A stretch of 64,000 bases of DNA from Bacteroidota bacterium (lineage in GTDB: Bacteria > Bacteroidota > Bacteroidia > AKYH767-A > 2013-40CM-41-45). The position numbers and the translations under genes were made by a program. The notes under the pieces are model-generated. The model was not told the origin of the DNA. It made no database searches and saw only the letters and a list, made by a program, of their open reading frames with translations. The stretch is from positions 1,240,001 through 1,304,000 of the forward strand of contig JADJON010000001.1 of NCBI GenBank assembly GCA_016713765.1, given 5' to 3'. Below are positions 27,001 to 35,216 of this stretch, piece after piece; position 1 is the stretch's first letter, and the number at the start of each line of letters is the position of its first letter.

Positions 27001-30000
27001 CTAACACAGGAAGCTCCATCAACATCATCAACAGCGCTGTGGTTTGATGACTAAAACCGATATTGACTAACGCCTCCTTCGATTACGGCCTCGACCTGCC
27101 CGCTGTGGTTTGATGACTAAAACCGATATTGACTAACAGTGTGTGTCTGGTTAATTGGGGACACATGGCTGTGGTTTGATGACTAAAACCGATATTGACT
27201 AACGATGTTGTTTTCGTGACCATGCATCCGCTCGCTGTGGTTTGATGACTAAAACCGATATTGACTAACAATAAACCCCGTGTTAATACACACGGGGTTG
27301 CTGTGGTTTGATGACTAAAACCGATATTGACTAACAAGTATGCCGCGTTAGTTAACGCTTCTGAGCTGTGGTTTGATGACTAAAACCGATATTGACTAAC
27401 GCCTCGTTTGATTACGGCCTCGACCTGCCCGCTGTGGTTTGATGACTAAAACCGATATTGACTAACATTCAGAAAGTAGATAACACACATTAACCCGCTG
27501 TGGTTTGATGACTAAAACCGATATTGACTAACAGACAGATTATGACTTATTCTTCCCCGACCGCTGTGGTTTGATGACTAAAACCGATATTGACTAACTT
27601 TGAAATAAGGCTCACCAAAGTATTTAACGCTGTGGTTTGATGACTAAAACCGATATTGACTAACACAGCACAACTATATCACTACAAAGACGGTGCTGTG
27701 GTTTGATGACTAAAACCGATATTGACTAACGTTCTATGCAAAGACGAAAATCGAGCGTTGGCTGTGGTTTGATGACTAAAACCGATATTGACTAACCGTA
27801 TCCTCGGTTTCGGACGTGCTGATCGTGCTGTGGTTTGATGACTAAAACCGATATTGACTAACAAAGTGCGAAGAACTAAATCCTGGACCCCAGCTGTGGT
27901 TTGATGACTAAAACCGATATTGACTAACACCACCCTGGACAAGGGCAAAGAAACCCAAGCTGTGGTTTGATGACTAAAACCGATATTGACTAACGCCTGC
28001 TACTGCCAGTCGTATCGCTTCACGGCTGTGGTTTGATGACTAAAACCGATATTGACTAACAACCCGTAAACATCAGCGTCATAACCGCAAGCTGTGGTTT
28101 GATGACTAAAACCGATATTGACTAACATGCGAACGATGGGTGCTGCGTCGTTGATGCTGTGGTTTGATGACTAAAACCGATATTGACTAACGAAAAGAAG
28201 ATCGAGCACCTGACCATCAAGGCTGTGGTTTGATGACTAAAACCGATATTGACTAACAGAAATGCAATTCTTCCATCCTGTCAATGGGCTGTGGTTTGAT
28301 GACTAAAACCGATATTGACTAACTATACCAAGTGCCGCCGCGATTGTAGCCTGGCTGTGGTTTGATGACTAAAACCGATATTGACTAACGGAAAAGACCA
28401 AGGCTAAGAGGGAGATGCTGCTGTGGTTTGATGACTAAAACCGATATTGACTAACCATCAGCTCGGGCCGAATCAGTTTCGTGTAGCTGTGGTTTGATGA
28501 CTAAAACCGATATTGACTAACAGGTGCGGAAATTGAAGAACCGTATTTCGAGCTGTGGTTTGATGACTAAAACCGATATTGACTAACGGTTGCGTAATCA
28601 GGAAACAAGACATTGAGCTGTGGTTTGATGACTAAAACCGATATTGACTAACTAGATTGAAGAAAGAGAGAAATCATTTAGCGCTGTGGTTTGATGACTA
28701 AAACCGATATTGACTAACAACCCGTAAACATCAGCGTCATAACCGCAAGCTGTGGTTTGATGACTAAAACCGATATTGACTAACCTCGGCGTTTCCATGT
28801 CGATACCCGCCTTTGCTGTGGTTTGATGACTAAAACCGATATTGACTAACTCTGCTTTTTTGTCAATAGGTATTCTTACAGCTGTGGTTTGATGACTAAA
28901 ACCGATATTGACTAACGAGGAAGTAAAGGCAAAAGTCGAAGCTGCCGCTGTGGTTTGATGACTAAAACCGATATTGACTAACCGGCGGCCAAAGATATTG
29001 GGAGGTCATGGTGCTGTGGTTTGATGACTAAAACCGATATTGACTAACAAACTGGCAAAGAATACCGAACTGCTCAGCGCTGTGGTTTGATGACTAAAAC
29101 CGATATTGACTAACACAGCACCGATCGCGGCGCAGAAACCTACAGCTGTGGTTTGATGACTAAAACCGATATTGACTAACGAAGGACACAAACCTATAAA
29201 TACCTATACTGCTGTGGTTTGATGACTAAAACCGATATTGACTAACGGCGATTTTTTTTTTCGATGCGCACCCCTCGCTGTGGTTTGATGACTAAAACCG
29301 ATATTGACTAACTCCGCGATCCGTCATGCGAACGCTGATAAAGCTGTGGTTTGATGACTAAAACCGATATTGACTAACCGGCCGGGTGGTACGTGATGCC
29401 GAGCAGGTGCTGTGGTTTGATGACTAAAACCGATATTGACTAACAAGAGCTTCCTGCGGGATTTCAAGCAACTGGCTGTGGTTTGATGACTAAAACCGAT
29501 ATTGACTAACTGCTTCCATGTCCTCGGAAAGTACTGGCCGCTGTGGTTTGATGACTAAAACCGATATTGACTAACGCAACTGGCCGATCAACTGACAGGG
29601 GTGCAGCTGTGGTTTGATGACTAAAACCGATATTGACTAACTTGCTGGACTTTGTCGCATCGACCGCTCAGGCTGTGGTTTGATGACTAAAACCGATATT
29701 GACTAACGGCGGCGAACGGAGGAAGCGGAACACAGACGCTGTGGTTTGATGACTAAAACCGATATTGACTAACCACCCCATAAATTCAGACCATGGCAAA
29801 GAAGCTGTGGTTTGATGACTAAAACCGATATTGACTAACAAACACAAGTTACCGGAGGAGAGCCTTTAAGCTGTGGTTTGATGACTAAAACCGATATTGA
29901 CTAACCTTAATGGATAATTCTCGTGACGCTGAGAAGCTGTGGTTTGATGACTAAAACCGATATTGACTAACCGCATGGTGTTCGTTGTTTCGCAATCCGA

Positions 30001-30269
30001 AGCTGTGGTTTGATGACTAAAACCGATATTGACTAACAATAACTGTTGGCGAATTCAAGGAATATCTGCTGTGGTTTGATGACTAAAACCGATATTGACT
30101 AACTAAATTGAAGAAAGAGAGAAATCATTCAGCGCTGTGGTTTGATGACTAAAACCGATATTGACTAACGCCGACGTAGAAACGCCGGCTGCCGTCGTGG
30201 CTGTGGTTTGATGACTAAAACCGATATTGACTGGCTGTGGTTTGATGACTAAAACCGATATTGACTAAC
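24007..30269 (+). CRISPR. Type II-C CRISPR array, 96 repeats
   Basis: The 36-bp repeat starts gctgtggtttgatgactaaa and ends accgatattgactaac. I counted 96 copies, the first at 24007 and the last at 30234. There are 94 true spacers, of which 83 are 30 nt and 11 are 29 nt. The first repeat has A to G at position 21; all internal copies I checked are identical. The copy at 30200 lacks its last three bases and is followed after one G by the final copy, with no spacer. The + orientation is assigned because the tracrRNA anti-repeat at 35074-35092 pairs with positions 2-6 and 11-20 of this strand. One spacer occurs twice exactly, and at least three other pairs are related. The array converges on the cas operon. 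Confidence 0.99.
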
Positions 30270-30341
30270 CTACCCTTCCATTTTGGCCTGTGAACCAGCT
30301 GGTTGGGTAGGGTTCTTTACCGGATAAAAATTAAAAATTGG
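30270..30341. other. Flank between CRISPR array and cas2
   Basis: This 72-bp segment is where a leader would lie if new spacers were added on the cas side. It holds ctaccc ... gggtag arms around the perfect palindrome aaccagctggtt, then an A/T-rich tract before the cas2 stop. It could be a leader or a terminator of the + strand array transcript; the sequence does not decide. Confidence 0.45.
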
Positions 30342-30683
30342 CTAGAAAAGCTCCAGTTGTTGTGGCGGGGGAGGAAGCGGTTCAGACGATTTACCCCAGA
30401 AATTCAGGATGTCGCCATACTGACGGTCGGTGATCTGTAATACGCTCACCTGACCTTTCTTCGGTAGGGACTTTTCCACTCTTCGGATGTGTACAGCAGC
30501 ATTTTCTCCGCTTGGGCAGTGCCGGAGGTAAACGGAGAATTGCATCATCGTGAATCCATCTTGTAGCAGGTCCTTTCTGAATCGCGCGTAGTTCTTGCGA
30601 TCCTTTTTAGTCTCCGTTGGCAGGTCTAAAAACACCAGGATCCACATGACACGGTAGGCGCTGATCCTCTCCTGATGCCGCAT
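30342..30683 (-). CDS. cas2: CRISPR-associated endoribonuclease-like Cas2
   Basis: 113 residues with the Cas2 ferredoxin-like opening: VMWILVFLDLPTETKKDRKN (Asp at the end of strand 1), then FRKDLLQDGFTMMQFSVYLR and GQVSVLQITDRQYGDI. Cas2 forms the structural core of the Cas1-Cas2 spacer integration complex. The start is 2 bp after the cas1 stop on the same strand, so translation is coupled. The tail PPPPQQLELF is Pro-rich. It is the last cas gene, and there is no csn2 or cas4, which defines subtype II-C. Confidence 0.96.
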   Translation of the reverse strand: MRHQERISAYRVMWILVFLDLPTETKKDRKNYARFRKDLLQDGFTMMQFSVYLRHCPSGENAAVHIRRVEKSLPKKGQVSVLQITDRQYGDILNFWGKSSEPLPPPPQQLELF

Positions 30684-30685
30684 GG

Positions 30686-31579
30686 TCAGAGGGAAGGAAA
30701 CGACAGCTCGACTTTTCCTGTTTCAAAACACCTGGCCAGTTGCGCGGCAGACTGCTGGATCGCGATCAAAAGCGGACTGGTGCTTTTTTCGAATGCAGCG
30801 TCTTGTGTGAGTATGGAAGCCAGACTTGTCTTCACATCTTTATCCAGTGGAGCATCGGGGCCCGACTGACGGACAATGGCGACCACCGCCCTGTCCACCC
30901 AGGGTCGAAAGGGTTCCATGAGGTCGTCCGCCAGCGGGTAAGCGTTATACCGGTTATGGTGATGGATGCCTGCCACCGGCAACAAACCCGAACCTACCAG
31001 GGATCGGGCTACAGCGGTCCGGATGATCGTATAACCGAAATTGAAAAGTCCGTTGGGTGGAGGTCCGTTCCGGTCCCGGTAAAAACCCGGTACTTCAGCC
31101 ATGAGTGTTTGCCAGTAATAGCGTGCCGCCTGTCCTTCTTCGTTTCCTGGATCGCCTGAGCGTAATTGCCGTATCCGTTCCTTTAAGGCAGTGCTTTCAA
31201 ACCCATAATAATCTAAAACCTGTCCTTGATTTCTGATCTTGGCCTTGACAATGGTCGACCACAATTGTTTTCGAAGCGTTTCGCCTGCCGATAATTGCAT
31301 TCGAAAGCGCTCTCCGTGCAAGTTGTGTCCGTTGAGCGGCAGTTGAAGCCCGATCGGGTGATGGGTCTCGTCGCAAACACACACGGCAACATTTGCTGTT
31401 GCAAGTTCACTTAATAGATGGGAATTTAGGTTTACTTCCCGAGACTCTATAAGTACAATTCCAATATCTTCAATCGGTATTGTAGTTTCACTATTGTTAT
31501 CTTTACCACGAACGACAAGTTGTTTGTTTCGTGTGGTAAGGTTAAATGGATTTGTTATATATATGGTGCGTTTGATCAT
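30686..31579 (-). CDS. cas1: CRISPR-associated integrase Cas1
   Basis: 297 residues. The N-terminal beta domain (KRTIYITNPFNLTTRNKQLV, IEDIGIVLIES) is followed by the helical catalytic domain. The metal-binding residues are seen in NEEGQAARYYW (Glu), the HHHNRYNAYPLADDLMEPF block (His and acidic residue) and FNFGYTIIRTAVARSLVGSG. It inserts new spacers together with Cas2. The ATG overlaps the end of cas9 by 4 bp (ATGA). The composition is like that of cas9 and more A/T-rich than the flanking core genes. Confidence 0.97.
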   Translation of the reverse strand: MIKRTIYITNPFNLTTRNKQLVVRGKDNNSETTIPIEDIGIVLIESREVNLNSHLLSELATANVAVCVCDETHHPIGLQLPLNGHNLHGERFRMQLSAGETLRKQLWSTIVKAKIRNQGQVLDYYGFESTALKERIRQLRSGDPGNEEGQAARYYWQTLMAEVPGFYRDRNGPPPNGLFNFGYTIIRTAVARSLVGSGLLPVAGIHHHNRYNAYPLADDLMEPFRPWVDRAVVAIVRQSGPDAPLDKDVKTSLASILTQDAAFEKSTSPLLIAIQQSAAQLARCFETGKVELSFPSL

Positions 31580-34500
31580 TCCGAATTTTCCTGCTCAATT
31601 TTAACAGGTTGACCAATAATATCGCCTATTACGTTTATTCTGACAGAAGTAACCTTCGAGTTAAAAAAACCTTTAATGGATGAAACTCGGTGAAAAAACG
31701 GTGATTCATCTCTTGTAATTGTTGCTTCGCTATGAAGCCGAAACTCATAAATAGGAGATGAAAATTTTTGAACACGGTAAAGATGTTTGCTTAGAAAGGA
31801 AGGGTTATCTCGATTGGAAGTTATTTCTTCGCCAGAAAGTCCAATAAAGAATGGGGAATTCGAGGTCAAACAAGCAATGGTCCTAGTTCCATTAGATGGC
31901 AATCTAAAGATATGGGTGCCTTGTCTCTTTCTTTCTACTGCTTCCCAGAAAGTCACAACCTCTTCATCCATGATGCCCTTGTCGTTTTGATAAATCAGCA
32001 CATGATGATTGTTCCGCGGATTTACATAGCGGTTAATCCCGGCATTCTGGTTGGCGGCATTCCCAAGGTTTTCGGAGATTCGCACTTTATGGACAGGAAC
32101 CGGATCCCCGTTCTTATTGGGTAGCAAAACAGGAATATCAAATGCAGCTTTGAAGGCTTCCTTTTGTTCCTTCGTCTCCGGTTTGGGTTTGCCGGATTTC
32201 TGATCAATTGGTATCCCGCGTTGACGTAGCCGGTCATATACCAGCGCACGCACCCGGGGGTCGACAATCTTCGGGAAAGCAGCTTCGCTAAGCCCTTTCA
32301 GTGATTTTCGAACATGATAGGCTTCGGACTGTCCGGGCGCTTTTCGTTTTCCATACACGGTGTCCATGTGCAACTGCCCTCGCGCCGAGATGCCTGTATT
32401 CTGAAATTCGTTCTTGCCCTTCTTGAATCTGAATTTACGCTGCGTCAATACCTTGCGATCTGCTTTGTGCGATACCAGTATGGAAAGTATGCTCAGCTCG
32501 GCATCCTGCCGGAAACTGTCCCAGGGCATGGGGAAATTTCGCAGCTCGGCAGCACGATTGTATTTATTCCATTTTTGTAATTCCTGTAAGTGCGCAAGTT
32601 TGTAGGTGGCCATGACCAAGGCATCAATGGCATGGTGCCGGTGGTCTTTACGATCTTTGGCATCGGTATCGCTAAGTATCGTGTTAAGTCCCCACTTTCC
32701 TCTCAAAATGGCGGTCATGTTGCCGGGCGCTACGGAGACCTTTTCGGCTACTTGTGATAAGTAATTTGTCGCTTCTTTACTGATGTACCGGGTGTCGTTT
32801 AGTTGTCTTGCGATGAAACCTTCTTCGTCAAACTTTTCAGCAGTGAACCGTTTGAATTTCCGGTAACGGTTCGGAAATTCTTTCGTGTCATAGAATTGAG
32901 TGATGACTCGTTTTTTAACATCTTCCCAAGTTGCTTTCCCGGAGCGGATGAAGTGTTGGTACGGAGTGCGTTCACCTTTCAAACGGTTTTCATCGGCAAA
33001 ACACAGCGTAAGATTGAGCCAACTGTCGTCCAACGATTTGCTCCAGGGGAAAATGTGCTCGATTTGCACTTCTCCGCTGAACAATTGAGTAATGCTGATC
33101 TCTCTGCCGGTATACGGACAGGTGTGCTGGCATTCTTCCCATAATTTATAACGAAGCATGTTTTCGACGGAAGGTACTTTGCCGTGCTCATTCAGCCGTT
33201 TTTTCACTTCTTCATTGTATCGCTCCAGCCGGTTTTGTTCCATTCGAATTTGCCAGCGCTTTTGTCGTGGGTTTCTCAAGTCGCGTGCAAGTTCCACGGA
33301 AATTTCTTCGATCTTTCCAAACTTTTCGATGAGCGCGTTAACGACTTTTCTCAATTCGAAAAGCGCTGTAGAGACGACGGGGTTTCGAAGATTCTGGATA
33401 ATGCGGTCTGCCGCTGGGCCGTAAGGCAGTTTTTCAACCCATTCCCCGGCTCGGATAGATTCGCTGTGGTGATAGAGTTTGTTTAACTGTTTTTCCGTGA
33501 AACCGAATTCGCGGACCAGAAAGGCCTTTAGCTCTTCAAGGTAACCACCTTTAATTCCAGAGCGAACAATTTCCGGGACGTTGGTAATGATGAAGTCCTT
33601 GTTTTCGGGAGAAAGTGAATCCCAGGTGTTGCCAAACGCATTTCTTATTCCTCCCAGACAGACTGCGATATCATATTGATGTCCGTCTTTCAAAAAAGGT
33701 AGTATGTTGTTGATCGCTTTTCTACTCAGGCTGGCGTATCCTTCTTCCAGCCGGATTTTAAGTAAAGCCTGGAGATCTTTTTCGCTGCATTTCCATTTCT
33801 TACGCCCATAATCTTCCAGGCTATCCTTGTCTTCAAAGGAAAACAGCACATGCCAGATATCTTCTTGTTCCTTTTGACTTAACTCCTGCCAGGTCCGGTT
33901 GTTGAAACTCAAACCTGATAAGGAAGCTAAAGTTTGCGCGTTCTTTACTTTGTCGTCTTCAAGATAATTGAACCGGTAGTATTCGTCTTTCTTTTTCCAA
34001 AGCTTTCGAAGGTCTTTGATTTTTTTATCTGTTTTGGAAGCTGTCAGATAATCAACAGCAGTGTCGACTTCTTCCCGACTAAGCCGCTCTCCATTGCACT
34101 CAATCGTATTTAGAAATTGATAGAGACGGAAATATTGAAATGGGATCGCACTTACCGGGCATCTGGGCTTTTTAGGCTCAAATGTGCATTTCCCGATAAG
34201 ATATTTCTGACTTCGCAATGGCCGCTGGAAAAACAAGATTCCATCCTGCGGATCATTCTGTTTCCTGGTACCGCCAAACCGGATTCTCATTTCCTCGCTC
34301 AATAATGGGTTCAGTTTGCTCTGTGCGCTCCAGATCGCATTGAACTCCATTTGATACATAGCCCTGGTAGTGTAACGATTTCGAATGCGCGGCCTTCCGG
34401 CAGAATAGGATTCTCCATCTGGAGGATAAATGGTAGCGAGGTAGCTGCCTAATGTGCTGTTACCAATTAAGGATTGAGTTTCATTAATGCCGGTCTTGCC

Positions 34501-34998
34501 TTCCTCTTGATTTCCTGTGAAAAGGACGCTTTCCTCTTTGTCATCTCGGGTGCTTCTGCTGTTGCTTTGAAAACCACGCCGCTGAGCCATGTGATAGAGC
34601 AGTCGACCAAGCTCTTCCGCTTGCAATTGCTCTTTTAGCGCTTTAGCCCGGAGCAGATAGGGGTTTAGGCGAAACCATTCGCGCATCCCAGGCGAATCTG
34701 GAAATTTGTTGGCCCGGAAAAATCCCTGTAGTTCATCCGGCGAAATGGGGCATAAGCCGGCTTTTGAAAGCTCTTTCAGCAGGATCTTCTTCCGTAATTT
34801 TCGTCGGAAGTTTTGCCTCCGCAATCCCCTGAACTGTCGCCGTTCGCTGTTTCTCGAAATTTCTTTTTCTCCTTCTCCTAGATTCACCACCCCTTCTGGA
34901 AAAATTCGAACTCCGGAACCAAGGATTCTTTTTTCATCCTCCACCAATGCCCACCCGATGGAGTTGGTGCCAATATCAAGGCCTAATCTTTTTTTCAT
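31576..34998 (-). CDS. cas9: Compact type II-C Cas9 nuclease
   Basis: 1,140 residues, in the range of II-C enzymes and shorter than the 1,368-residue Streptococcus pyogenes protein. It is an RNA-guided DNA endonuclease. The active-site parts are intact: RuvC-I Asp8 in RLGLDIGTNSIGWALV, an Arg-rich bridge helix near residues 54-75 (RRQFRGLRRQNFRRKLRKK), RuvC-II Glu569 in EISVELARDL, HNH His648 in VQIEHIFPWS with downstream Asn in LCFADENRLKG, and RuvC-III His789/Asp792 in HHAIDALVMATY. CPYTGREI before the HNH may be part of a metal knuckle. The C-terminal 300 residues hold the PAM-interacting region, whose specificity cannot be read. It is first in the operon cas9-cas1-cas2 and divergent from the tracrRNA gene. 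Confidence 0.98.
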   Translation of the reverse strand: MKKRLGLDIGTNSIGWALVEDEKRILGSGVRIFPEGVVNLGEGEKEISRNSERRQFRGLRRQNFRRKLRKKILLKELSKAGLCPISPDELQGFFRANKFPDSPGMREWFRLNPYLLRAKALKEQLQAEELGRLLYHMAQRRGFQSNSRSTRDDKEESVLFTGNQEEGKTGINETQSLIGNSTLGSYLATIYPPDGESYSAGRPRIRNRYTTRAMYQMEFNAIWSAQSKLNPLLSEEMRIRFGGTRKQNDPQDGILFFQRPLRSQKYLIGKCTFEPKKPRCPVSAIPFQYFRLYQFLNTIECNGERLSREEVDTAVDYLTASKTDKKIKDLRKLWKKKDEYYRFNYLEDDKVKNAQTLASLSGLSFNNRTWQELSQKEQEDIWHVLFSFEDKDSLEDYGRKKWKCSEKDLQALLKIRLEEGYASLSRKAINNILPFLKDGHQYDIAVCLGGIRNAFGNTWDSLSPENKDFIITNVPEIVRSGIKGGYLEELKAFLVREFGFTEKQLNKLYHHSESIRAGEWVEKLPYGPAADRIIQNLRNPVVSTALFELRKVVNALIEKFGKIEEISVELARDLRNPRQKRWQIRMEQNRLERYNEEVKKRLNEHGKVPSVENMLRYKLWEECQHTCPYTGREISITQLFSGEVQIEHIFPWSKSLDDSWLNLTLCFADENRLKGERTPYQHFIRSGKATWEDVKKRVITQFYDTKEFPNRYRKFKRFTAEKFDEEGFIARQLNDTRYISKEATNYLSQVAEKVSVAPGNMTAILRGKWGLNTILSDTDAKDRKDHRHHAIDALVMATYKLAHLQELQKWNKYNRAAELRNFPMPWDSFRQDAELSILSILVSHKADRKVLTQRKFRFKKGKNEFQNTGISARGQLHMDTVYGKRKAPGQSEAYHVRKSLKGLSEAAFPKIVDPRVRALVYDRLRQRGIPIDQKSGKPKPETKEQKEAFKAAFDIPVLLPNKNGDPVPVHKVRISENLGNAANQNAGINRYVNPRNNHHVLIYQNDKGIMDEEVVTFWEAVERKRQGTHIFRLPSNGTRTIACLTSNSPFFIGLSGEEITSNRDNPSFLSKHLYRVQKFSSPIYEFRLHSEATITRDESPFFHRVSSIKGFFNSKVTSVRINVIGDIIGQPVKIEQENSE

Positions 34999-35021
34999 AA
35001 AATATTATTTAAAAATATTAC

Positions 35022-35052
35022 TTGACTCAAATGTATTCATTGAGTAGTTTTG
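35022..35052 (+). promoter_or_regulatory. Promoter of the tracrRNA
   Basis: TTG at 35022-35024 and TAGTTTTG at 35045-35052 have exactly 20 nt between them, a full match to the Bacteroidota consensus. Expected transcription start is near 35058. Confidence 0.8.
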
Positions 35053-35058
35053 TGTCAA
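35028..35058 (-). promoter_or_regulatory. Promoter of the cas9-cas1-cas2 operon
   Basis: On the minus strand TTG (35058-35056) and TACATTTG (35035-35028) have exactly 20 nt between them. The promoter is interleaved with the tracrRNA promoter on the other strand, and the whole segment (cttgactcaaa ... ttttgtgtcaag) is an imperfect inverted repeat. Confidence 0.8.
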
Positions 35059-35157
35059 GTGATTGAAAAATCATTTAGTCATCTTATCACAGTAAGGCTA
35101 AATTGCCGAAGGTGAAAACCTTGAGCCCGGCGTACTCCGTCGGGCTTATTTTTTTAA
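35058..35157 (+). ncRNA. tracrRNA
   Basis: The anti-repeat is tttagtcatc (35074-35083, pairs with repeat positions 11-20) and cacag (35088-35092, pairs with positions 2-6), with a four-base unpaired bulge between them, as in known crRNA:tracrRNA duplexes. Next come taagg, a short hairpin ggc/gcc, a second hairpin aaggt-gaaa-acctt (35109-35122, GNRA-type loop), and a terminator stem agcccggcg / cgtcgggct (35124-35146) followed by a T-run. Predicted length is about 100 nt. The exact 5' end is inferred from the promoter. Confidence 0.93.
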
Positions 35158-35183
35158 TAAAAAACGTCCAATAATCGAATAAA

Positions 35184-35216
35184 ACAAAAAAGCGGCTCAT
35201 TGGAGCCGCTTTTTTC
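35184..35216. terminator. Two-way terminator between tracrRNA and wzc
   Basis: aaaaaagcggctc-attg-gagccgctttttt is symmetric, with A- and T-runs on both sides, so it can stop transcription from either direction. It overlaps the wzc stop codon. Confidence 0.9.

Noticed and set aside
23982..29191. Short minus-strand frames with a recurring LVNIGFSHQTTA
   Set aside because: They are translations of CRISPR repeats, not genes.
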